Shown here in pieces: positions 1 through 6,205 of a stretch of DNA of 15,170 nt. The stretch comes from Lentzea aerocolonigenes (GTDB lineage Bacteria; Actinomycetota; Actinomycetes; Mycobacteriales; Pseudonocardiaceae). The notes beneath the pieces are model-generated. The model saw only the letters and a program-made list of their open reading frames with translations. It did not search any database and was not told the DNA's origin. Position numbers and translations under genes: made by a program. The stretch is from assembly GCF_000955955.1 (NCBI RefSeq), contig NZ_JYJG01000255.1, positions 1-15,170 of the forward strand, read 5' to 3'. Numbering within the stretch: position 1 is the first letter of the stretch; the number at the start of each line of letters is the position of its first letter.

Positions 1-42
1 CCGTCCCACTGAGCGTGAATCACCCACCAACGTTCCGGGCCA
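1..42. other. Left edge, no gene seen
   Basis: This short stretch lies downstream of the last minus-strand gene, whose TAG stop is at 43-45. I see no convincing hairpin terminator in it, and it is too short to judge what follows beyond the edge. Confidence 0.5.
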
Positions 43-975
43 CTAGCCCTTCATCCAGTGGTACTGCAGGTGCACCTCCCACGGCTTCGCGACGCGGTCG
101 AGGAACATCAGGCTGTCCATCCGGCAGTTGCAGGCGTTGCCCTCGCGGTTGTTCTGCGGGTAGCTGCCGCCGATCTTGATGCCGCGCGGGTCGGTGGCCG
201 TGGCCAGGTCGGGCTCCGGTGCGCCCTCCAGCTTCCACGGATCGCCCGCGACGACGTACTTGCCGTCGACGGGCTTTCCGTTGCGGTACAGGACCATCGC
301 GCCGGTGTCGAAGTCGAACGTCGCCGCGAGGAACACCCATTCGTTCTGCGGCAACAGCTTCTGCCAGTCCTCAGCAGCCGCGAACGTTTGGGATTCGCCG
401 CCGTCGATCCGACGGGCCAGGGCGACGAGCTTCAGCTGACCGTCGACCTGGATGAGTTCCAGCAAAGCACGCACGGTGTGGCCGTTGGAGTCGCCGGTGA
501 GCACGCCCGCGAGACCGATCGCGCCGTAGAAGTCGGCGGGGTTGGCCGAGTTCGAGTTCGGGGCCGGGTTCTGGCCCGTCATCTTCACCCAGCCCATGAT
601 CGACGCCTCGCGCGTGCCGTTGAAGGCGCGCAGCGATGGCACGCCGGTTTCGCTGTACAGGCCCGCCTTCCAGTCGTCGTTGCCGGCGACCGTCGGGTTG
701 ACCTGCTTGAGCTGCAACGAGTTGCGGCTGCGCCAGAACGCGCCGTCCCGCACCCGCATGTCGCCGCCGCCGTTGATCAGCTGCAACGACGTGCCCGAGC
801 GGCCGCTGTCCTGTTCCAAGGCCTTGTTCCCGCGCACCGGGTGTTCGAAGTCGTAGTACGACACCAGGTTGCGGGACAACGTCGGCAGGACCGTGCCGAA
901 CGTGGCCTGTGCGGGTGCGGCCAGGCCCACGAGAAACACCGCGGCCACACCGAGAACGAGCAGTCGTCTCATCAC
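43..975 (-). CDS. Secreted LamG/ConA-like domain protein (module B, copy 2)
   Basis: This 310-residue protein is probably exported. It begins MMRRLLVLG, has a hydrophobic stretch at about 6-20, and has a likely signal peptidase site after AQA (residue 24). The mature part reads as one concanavalin A-like/LamG jelly-roll: an opening YYDFEHP strand, SIMGWVKMTG near the middle, WVFLAATFDFDTGAMVLYRN, and a closing LMFLDR strand. That pattern is typical of LamG_3-type carbohydrate-binding domains. A CxC pair (C282, C284) near the C-terminus is also present in the paralogue at 3138-4079, at the same residue numbers. The ATG overlaps the stop of the upstream dehydrogenase gene by 4 nt (972-975), so the two are probably translationally coupled. 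No hydrolase catalytic motif is recognisable. The likely role is extracellular glycan binding or partnering the dehydrogenase; the ligand is unknown. Confidence 0.85.
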   Translation of the reverse strand: MMRRLLVLGVAAVFLVGLAAPAQATFGTVLPTLSRNLVSYYDFEHPVRGNKALEQDSGRSGTSLQLINGGGDMRVRDGAFWRSRNSLQLKQVNPTVAGNDDWKAGLYSETGVPSLRAFNGTREASIMGWVKMTGQNPAPNSNSANPADFYGAIGLAGVLTGDSNGHTVRALLELIQVDGQLKLVALARRIDGGESQTFAAAEDWQKLLPQNEWVFLAATFDFDTGAMVLYRNGKPVDGKYVVAGDPWKLEGAPEPDLATATDPRGIKIGGSYPQNNREGNACNCRMDSLMFLDRVAKPWEVHLQYHWMKG

Positions 976-3032
976 CGCACTCCCTTGCCCTGCACGCGCA
1001 GATCGCGCAGCCTGCCGATGTTGTCGAACGAGCCGAAACCGACGCGTCCGGAAGCAAACGTCTTGTCCACCGCGGTCATCAACGGGTACGGCGAGCCGTC
1101 CAGGTACACGGCGATCTCGCCGGTGTCAGCACAATGTCTGACCCGCACGCGATGCCACGCCGTGTCCTTCACCGCCGGCGCGGCGCCGACGGAACGTGCG
1201 GCGTCCCATTGATGGTCCAGGCGCAGGCGGTCGGCGTTGTTCACGACGAAGATGCCGTTGTGCGGGTAGATCGTGTTGTCGGACGAGAGATGTGCGTAGT
1301 AGAACTCGGTGTCCGACTTGTAGCCGAACACGATGATCACGTCCCGGTTGGACTCGGACACCGGCGTGTCGAGCCGCACGGACGCGTCGATCTGCACCGA
1401 GCCGAACGCCGGGCCCTTCTTCAGCACGGCGTACTCGAAGGGACGCCTGGGACCAGGACGTGCCACACCTGGTTGGGCCAGCACGACTTCACGGCCGGGG
1501 AACTGCCACAACGCGGGCGTCACGGGCTCCCACGAACGCGAACCGGTGGCGCCCGCCACGAAATCATGACCGGTGCGGCAGGAGGCGAAGGTGCGTGCAC
1601 CCGTCACCTTCCAGATCTTGCCGTTCGCCTTGGCCAGCACGTAAAGCTCACCGGCGGCGTCCCGGCCGAAACGCAGATCCACTCGGTTCGGATCGTTGAC
1701 CAGGGCCTTCAGAGTGGTCAGCTGACCGTTGACGTAGACCATCATCTCGCGGGTCGTGGCCATCGGTTTGCCGGTCCGCATCTCGCGTTCCTCGGCGTAG
1801 TAGATGAGGCCCTTCACGCCCTCGCCGTAGATGTACTTGCCGCGCAACGCAGGGATCTTCGAGCCGCGGTAGACGAAGCCGCCCATCAACGCGTTGCCGC
1901 TGTCCGCGCACGGCCGCGACGAGGCGAGCCGGTTGTGGTCGAACGCGGTCACGGGATAGGTGTAGCCGTACTTCTCGTCGTCGGGGGGCAGCGGGAACAC
2001 ACCACAGGACGGGTCGTTCTTCTTGTACGCCCAGAAGCCCTCTCGCTCGCTCCACCCCAGGTTGGCGCCCTTGCGGACCTCGTACACCGAGTCGACGGCC
2101 TTCTCGCCGATGTGGCCGAGGAACATCTTGTGCGAGCCGCCGGAGTCCCAGCTGAAGCGGTACGGATCACGCATGCCGTACGCGTAGATCTCACCCAGAG
2201 CGCCCGTGCGAGCGACGAACGGGTTCGAGCGCGGAATGCCGTACTGGCCGTTCACGCCGTTGCGACCGGCCGGGTCGATGCGCAGGATCTTGCCCTGCGG
2301 CAGCCCCAGGTCCTGCGGCACCGTGGTTGTGAGACCGATTCCGCCGTCCCCCGACGCCACGTAGAGCAGGTTGTGGTCCTCGTCCCACCAGTGCGCGTTC
2401 GGGTTGAAGCCGATCTCCTGGAACCCGTGGATGAACGACGCGTACCCGACGCGCAGGATCTCGCGGTGCGTGCCGGAGAAGACCGAAGCTCGCGGATCGG
2501 ACGCCGTCCACTCGGTGATCACGCCGTGCACCTGCATGTCCGCGGGTGACGGCAGGTCGGGCTTCTTCGAGGTCAGCGCGGAACCGGTCTCGGTGTGCAC
2601 GGTGTAGAACTTGCCGTTGCGCTTGAAGTTCGGGTGGAACGCGGCGAACCCGAAACCGCTGCCCAGTCCCTTGTGGTTGTGGAAGTCGGGGCCCACCACG
2701 GCACCCAGGTCCAGGAACACGTGCTGGACGCCGTGGTCGAGCAGGTAGAGCTTGCCGTTCATGTCCGGCACGAAGAGCCGCCCGGAACCGTCGGGCACCT
2801 CGCCGAGGTAGTTGATCCTGTTGTAGCGGCGCAGGCGCGCGTCGGTCGGCGGCGGAACCGGTTTCGACTCCGGCAGCTGCGCGACCTCGGTCAGCTCCAG
2901 GCCGATGCCCGACGCTCCTGGCGTGGGCAACGGGTCGGCGATCGGAGCATCCGACTGAGCCGATGCGATGGGCATGAACAACGCTGAGAGCACGAATGTC
3001 GTGACAGCCAACCGAGATAACCGTCTGTACAT
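972..3032 (-). CDS. Secreted glucose/sorbosone dehydrogenase-like propeller with C-terminal LamG-like domain (module B, copy 1)
   Basis: A 686-residue protein with an N-terminal signal peptide (hydrophobic about 8-24, likely cleavage after ASA at 25). Residues about 65-478 match the soluble PQQ-dependent glucose/sorbosone dehydrogenase (GSDH/HHIP-like) beta-propeller: GSGRLFVPDMNGKLYLL, GFGFAAFHPNF, a histidine at IHGF (H202), SGDGGIG, PQGKILRIDPAG, YGMRDPYRFSWD, GHIGEK...GANLGW and GGFVYRG. Residues about 500-680 form a second, ConA-like/LamG or 3-keto-disaccharide-hydrolase-like (DUF1080) sandwich (DVIIVFGY, FYYAHLSSDN, GRVGFGSFDN). The enzyme would oxidise an extracellular sugar or aldose; the substrate and true PQQ use are not shown. 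An in-frame GTG at 3041 is possible, but ATG 3032 is preferred because its AGGGTGGT ribosome site aligns with that of the paralogue at 6103. It lies behind a LacI-like operator and overlaps the next gene by ATGA. Confidence 0.87.
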   Translation of the reverse strand: MYRRLSRLAVTTFVLSALFMPIASAQSDAPIADPLPTPGASGIGLELTEVAQLPESKPVPPPTDARLRRYNRINYLGEVPDGSGRLFVPDMNGKLYLLDHGVQHVFLDLGAVVGPDFHNHKGLGSGFGFAAFHPNFKRNGKFYTVHTETGSALTSKKPDLPSPADMQVHGVITEWTASDPRASVFSGTHREILRVGYASFIHGFQEIGFNPNAHWWDEDHNLLYVASGDGGIGLTTTVPQDLGLPQGKILRIDPAGRNGVNGQYGIPRSNPFVARTGALGEIYAYGMRDPYRFSWDSGGSHKMFLGHIGEKAVDSVYEVRKGANLGWSEREGFWAYKKNDPSCGVFPLPPDDEKYGYTYPVTAFDHNRLASSRPCADSGNALMGGFVYRGSKIPALRGKYIYGEGVKGLIYYAEEREMRTGKPMATTREMMVYVNGQLTTLKALVNDPNRVDLRFGRDAAGELYVLAKANGKIWKVTGARTFASCRTGHDFVAGATGSRSWEPVTPALWQFPGREVVLAQPGVARPGPRRPFEYAVLKKGPAFGSVQIDASVRLDTPVSESNRDVIIVFGYKSDTEFYYAHLSSDNTIYPHNGIFVVNNADRLRLDHQWDAARSVGAAPAVKDTAWHRVRVRHCADTGEIAVYLDGSPYPLMTAVDKTFASGRVGFGSFDNIGRLRDLRVQGKGVR

Positions 3033-3038
3033 CCCCAC

Positions 3039-3046
3039 CACCCTGT
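3039..3046 (-). promoter_or_regulatory. Ribosome binding site that decides the start of the 972-3032 gene
   Basis: On the minus strand the leader reads AGGGTGGTGGGG-ATG. The paralogue at 4076-6103 reads GAGGTGGTGCG-ATG, so the two leaders align with the ATG at 3032 as the start. The two in-frame GTG codons at 3041 and 3038 then fall inside or beside the ribosome site. Confidence 0.5.
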
Positions 3047-3072
3047 GGGCCAGGCCGTGGCAGCACGGCAGC

Positions 3073-3086
3073 GGAAAGCGCTTTCC
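3073..3086. promoter_or_regulatory. LacI-family-like operator, copy 1
   Basis: A perfect 14-bp palindrome, GGAAAGCGCTTTCC, lies between module A and module B, about 40 bp upstream of the dehydrogenase ATG. It shares the central AGCGCT of actinobacterial LacI-family operators such as the CebR/CelR site TGGGAGCGCTCCCA. It sits 18 nt downstream of a candidate -10 box, a repressor-type position. Two other copies occur in the window, both also upstream of operons. That a LacI-family protein binds it is inference. Confidence 0.8.
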
Positions 3087-3104
3087 AGATGCAGCGGCCC
3101 TCGG

Positions 3105-3133
3105 AATCTACCTAGCTGACAAGGTGGTTACAA
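3105..3133 (-). promoter_or_regulatory. Candidate sigma70-type promoter of module B
   Basis: On the minus strand TTGTAA (3128-3133) and TAGATT (3105-3110) are separated by 17 nt. Each is an imperfect match to consensus, but the same spacing and the same distance to the operator recur before module A (6159-6187). The -35 lies 5 bp beyond the stop codon of the upstream LamG gene. Confidence 0.5.
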
Positions 3134-3137
3134 CCCC

Positions 3138-4079
3138 TCACCTCCGACCTTTGGTGACCCAGTCGTACTGTCCGCGCACTTCGTCGGCGGTCAGCGCGCG
3201 ATCCAGGAACATGAGTCCGTCCAGACGACAGTTGCAGGCATTGGTTTCCTTGTTGTTCGCCGGGTGACTGCCGCCGATCTTGATTCCACGCGGGTTCGCC
3301 GCCGACGTCACATCCGGCTCAGGTGCTCCGATGACCTTCCACGGGTCGCCCTTGACCGCGTACGCGCCGTCGACCGGCTTGCCGTCGAGATACAACCCCA
3401 CGGTGCCGTTGTCGAAGTCGAACGTCCCGGCCAGGAACACCCACTTCCCCTGCGGCAGCAGCGTCCTGAGGTCGGCCTTGGACACCCAGAACTGCTTGTC
3501 GCCGCCGTCGATCCGCCGTCCCAGTGCGATCAGCTTCATCCCGCCGTCGTGGTTCTCGGCCTCCAGCAACGCCCGCGCCGCATGCCCGTCGGAGTCACCG
3601 GACAGAATTCCCGCGAACCCGATGGCGCCGTAGAAATCGCCGGTACCGGAGGAGTTCGAGTTCCGCGCGGGTGCCTCGCCGGTGACCTTCACCCAGGTCA
3701 TGATCGAGATGCCACGGGCCTTGCTGAACGCCTTCATCGACGCGACACCGGAAGTGCTGTAGAGGCCGGCCTTCCAGTCGTCGTTGCTCTTCTTGTTCGG
3801 CTGCACCTGCTTGAGCTGCAACGACGTCTTCGAGCCCGGGAACGCGCCGTCGGCCGTGCGCATCGCCGCACCGCCGTTGACCAACGAGATCGGCGTGCGC
3901 GAGTCGGCCCGGCCCTGGTCGTCCTCCTTCTTCGGGTCACTGGCCAGCGGGTGCTCGAAGTCGTAGTGGTCGACGAGAGCGGACGCGATGCCGGGGAACA
4001 CCTCCGAGGGCGGTTCGGCCTGTGCCGGCGCCGCGCACGCGAGCACCAGGAGAAGTCCCGGCAGAGCTTTCCTCATCAT
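3138..4079 (-). CDS. Secreted LamG/ConA-like domain protein (module A, copy 2)
   Basis: A 313-residue paralogue of the 43-975 product. It starts MMRKALPG at 4079, giving an ATGATGA junction that overlaps the upstream dehydrogenase stop by 4 nt; the open frame running on to 4604 is only a shadow of that gene. The signal peptide ends near AQA (residue 21). A cysteine at 15 in LVLAC is a poor lipobox, so lipoprotein anchoring is a weaker alternative. The mature part has the same jelly-roll landmarks: HYDFEHPL, SIMTWVKVTG, GDFYGAIGFAGILSGDSDGH, WVFLAGTFDFDNG, RGIKIGGS and LMFLDR, plus C282/C284 in NACNCR. Expected role is carbohydrate or glycan binding outside the cell beside its dehydrogenase partner. 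No catalytic residues are evident and the ligand is unknown. Confidence 0.85.
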   Translation of the reverse strand: MMRKALPGLLLVLACAAPAQAEPPSEVFPGIASALVDHYDFEHPLASDPKKEDDQGRADSRTPISLVNGGAAMRTADGAFPGSKTSLQLKQVQPNKKSNDDWKAGLYSTSGVASMKAFSKARGISIMTWVKVTGEAPARNSNSSGTGDFYGAIGFAGILSGDSDGHAARALLEAENHDGGMKLIALGRRIDGGDKQFWVSKADLRTLLPQGKWVFLAGTFDFDNGTVGLYLDGKPVDGAYAVKGDPWKVIGAPEPDVTSAANPRGIKIGGSHPANNKETNACNCRLDGLMFLDRALTADEVRGQYDWVTKGRR

Positions 4080-6103
4080 TGGCCCTTCCCGCTGATCCTG
4101 AGGTCGGCGACGCGACCGATGTTGTCGAACGAACCGAACCCGACCCGCCCCGACTTCAAAACCGTGTTGGTCGCGGTCATCAACGGCTGCGAGGAGCCGT
4201 CCACGTACACCGCGATCACCCCGGTGTCGGTGCAGTGCGTGATGCGGACCTTGTGCCACTTCATGTCCGTCACGGCGGGCGGCGCGCCGACCGAGCCGTT
4301 CCACTGGTCGTCGATGCGCAGCCGGTCGGCGTTGTCGACCAGGAAGATCCCGTTGTGCGGGTAGATCTTGTTGTCGGACGACAGATGCGCGTAGTAGAAC
4401 CGCGTGTCCGACTGGTACCCGAACACGATCACCACATCGCGATCCTTCTGCGAGACAGGCGTGTCCAGCCGTACCTGGGCGTCGATCGTCACGTTGCCGA
4501 ACGCCGGCCCCTTGGTGACTACCGCGTACTCGTTGGGGCGTCGCGGACCAGGCCGGACCGAACCGGCTTTGGACAACACCACTTCGGTGCCGGGGAAGCG
4601 CCAACGCGAAGGCGTGACAGGCTTCCAGTCGCGGGCAGCGGTCACGCCGCTGACGACATCACTGCCCGGATCGCAGGCTTCCTGCGTCTGGATCGTCCCG
4701 GTGACCTTCCAGATCCTGCCGTTCGCCTTGGCCAGCACGTAGAGCTCGCCGGCCGCGTCCGTGCCGAACCGCAGGTCCACGCGACTCTTGCCGGTCAACG
4801 TCTTCAACGTCGTGCGCTTGCCGGCCGAGTCGTACACCGCGAGCTCGAACGTCTTCGCGATCGGCGCACCGGCCCGCATGTCCTTCTCGTCGGCGAAGTA
4901 CAGCAGCCCCTTCACGCCCTCGCCGTAGATGTACTTGCCCTGCAAGGAAGGAATCGCCGTGCCGCGGTAGACGAAGCCGCCGATCAACGCGTTTCCGCTG
5001 TCCCCGCAACCACCGTTCGGCCGGTTGTGGTCGAAGCCCGCGACCGGATAGGTGTAGCCGAACTTCGCGTCGTCGGCGGGCAACGGGTAGAGCTGGCAGT
5101 TGGGATCGTTGCGGCGGTAGGTCAGATGGCCTTCCCGTTGCCCCCAGCCGAGGTTCGCGCCGGGCTTGACCTCGTAGACCGACTCGACGACCTTCTCGCC
5201 GATGTGCCCCAGGAACATCTTGTGCGTGCCACCGGTGTCCCAGCTGAACCGGTACGGGTCGCGCATGCCGATCGCGTACAGCTCGGCCAGCGCACCGGGC
5301 TTGCCCAGGAACGGGTTCGACGGCGGAATCCCGTACTTCTTGTTGCCGCTGCCGGATCCGGCCGGATCGATGCGCAGGATCTTGCCCTGAGGCACCTTCA
5401 CGTCCTGCGGCACGTCCGAGCGGTAGCCGATGCCACCGTCACCGGTCGCCAGGTACAGCAGGCCGTCCGGGCCGAAGCCGATCTGCTGGAACCCGTGCAG
5501 GTACATCTCGAACCCGATGCGCAGCAGCTCACGCCGCGTGCCCGAGAACGTGGCGGCCTTGGGATCAGTGGCCGTCCACTCGGTGATCACGCCGTGCACC
5601 ACCGCGTTCGACGACGACGGCAGGTCCGGCTTGCGGTTCTTCAGCGCGTCCTTGGCCTCGGTGTGCGCGGTGTAGAACTTGCCGTTCGTGGCGAACTGCG
5701 GGTGGAAGGCGACGAACCCGAACCCGCTGCCGAGGCCCTGGTGGTTGTGGAACGTCGAGCCGATCGTGGCGCGGACGTCGAGGTACGTGCGCTGCCCGCT
5801 GCCGTCACGCCCGAGCGTGTACAGCTTGCCGTTCATGTCCGGCACGAAGAACCGCCCGGAGCCGTCCGGGATCTCGCCGAGGTAGTTGATCCTGTTGTAC
5901 TGCTTCAACCTGCTGTCCCCGGCGGCGGGCGTGGTCGACGACTGCGGCAGCCGCGCGATCTCCTGCAGCTTCACGCCGATGCCGGACGGTGCGGGCGTGG
6001 GCAGCGGATCGGCGACGGGACCGGCCTGAGCAGCGGCTTGTGGGACCAGAGAAGCCGCGGTCAGAGCAAGCGCGGCAATGACTGTGAGCGACCGTCCGGA
6101 CAT
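4076..6103 (-). CDS. Secreted glucose/sorbosone dehydrogenase-like propeller with C-terminal LamG-like domain (module A, copy 1)
   Basis: A 675-residue paralogue of the 972-3032 product. The signal peptide spans about 1-25 (cleavage after AAA). The mature start ADPLPTPAPSGIG closely follows the other copy. The propeller runs about 65-468: HNHQGLGSGFGF (119-130), FHPQF, YLHGFQQIGFGPDGLLYL with H203, TGDGGIG, PQGKILRIDPAG, IGMRDPYRFSWD, GHIGEK, GANLGWGQREG, GGFVYRG. This matches the GSDH family architecture. Residues about 490-672 are the LamG/DUF1080-like sandwich. The classical RN pair before the propeller's YRFSWD-type strand is RD here, so the PQQ site may differ from the characterised soluble glucose dehydrogenase. 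It likely acts on an extracellular carbohydrate. ATG at 6103 has GAGGTGGT upstream. It follows its own LacI-like operator and overlaps the LamG gene by 4 nt. Confidence 0.87.
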   Translation of the reverse strand: MSGRSLTVIAALALTAASLVPQAAAQAGPVADPLPTPAPSGIGVKLQEIARLPQSSTTPAAGDSRLKQYNRINYLGEIPDGSGRFFVPDMNGKLYTLGRDGSGQRTYLDVRATIGSTFHNHQGLGSGFGFVAFHPQFATNGKFYTAHTEAKDALKNRKPDLPSSSNAVVHGVITEWTATDPKAATFSGTRRELLRIGFEMYLHGFQQIGFGPDGLLYLATGDGGIGYRSDVPQDVKVPQGKILRIDPAGSGSGNKKYGIPPSNPFLGKPGALAELYAIGMRDPYRFSWDTGGTHKMFLGHIGEKVVESVYEVKPGANLGWGQREGHLTYRRNDPNCQLYPLPADDAKFGYTYPVAGFDHNRPNGGCGDSGNALIGGFVYRGTAIPSLQGKYIYGEGVKGLLYFADEKDMRAGAPIAKTFELAVYDSAGKRTTLKTLTGKSRVDLRFGTDAAGELYVLAKANGRIWKVTGTIQTQEACDPGSDVVSGVTAARDWKPVTPSRWRFPGTEVVLSKAGSVRPGPRRPNEYAVVTKGPAFGNVTIDAQVRLDTPVSQKDRDVVIVFGYQSDTRFYYAHLSSDNKIYPHNGIFLVDNADRLRIDDQWNGSVGAPPAVTDMKWHKVRITHCTDTGVIAVYVDGSSQPLMTATNTVLKSGRVGFGSFDNIGRVADLRISGKGQ

Positions 6104-6127
6104 CGCACCACCTCGTGGGTCGGCTCT

Positions 6128-6141
6128 GGAAAGCGCTTACC
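6128..6141. promoter_or_regulatory. LacI-family-like operator, copy 2
   Basis: GGAAAGCGCTTACC differs at one base from the perfect palindrome at 3073-3086. It lies about 25 bp upstream of the dehydrogenase ATG and 17 nt downstream of a candidate -10. Its position relative to the promoter matches copy 1. Confidence 0.75.
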
Positions 6142-6158
6142 ACGCGGCGGCTTGCCAG

Positions 6159-6187
6159 ACTTTACCCACGGGTGATGGGCCTCACAA
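6159..6187 (-). promoter_or_regulatory. Candidate sigma70-type promoter of module A
   Basis: On the minus strand TTGTGA (6182-6187) and TAAAGT (6159-6164) are 17 nt apart, the same layout as before module B. The promoter fits in the 102-bp gap between the TIR gene's stop and this module. No clear terminator is visible in that gap, so read-through from the transporter/TIR operon is possible. Confidence 0.5.
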
Positions 6188-6205
6188 GGGGGCTGTCATG
6201 CCCAG

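Noticed and set aside
909..2549. Long plus-strand open frame (546 codons) antisense to the module B dehydrogenase
   Set aside because: Same reasoning: low-complexity, His/Arg/Val-rich translation with no motif and no proper ribosome site, opposite a well-supported gene.
2855..2866. GAACCGGTTTC-like sequence inside the module B dehydrogenase gene
   Set aside because: It resembles the 10562-10573 palindrome but lacks full symmetry, lies within conserved codons and is far from the promoter. Treated as chance.
3087..3137. Possible terminator hairpin after the module A LamG gene
   Set aside because: GGTT-AC-AACC (3125-3134) is a 4-bp stem with a 2-nt loop. It is too weak, and it overlaps the candidate -35 box.
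4080..4604. N-terminal extension of the module A LamG gene back to 4604
   Set aside because: The extension is Arg-rich shadow of the upstream dehydrogenase. The signal peptide and ATGA overlap place the start at 4079, as in the paralogous pair.
4022..6175. Long plus-strand open frame (717 codons) antisense to the module A dehydrogenase
   Set aside because: The minus-strand frame has clear family motifs, a signal peptide and a ribosome site. The plus-strand translation is rich in Arg/Val/Asp/Gln repeats with no recognisable domain, as expected for the opposite strand of GC-rich coding DNA.
6104..6205. Possible terminator between the TIR gene and module A
   Set aside because: Several GGG/CCC runs are present, but no stable stem followed by a T tract is visible on the minus strand, so no terminator is claimed.
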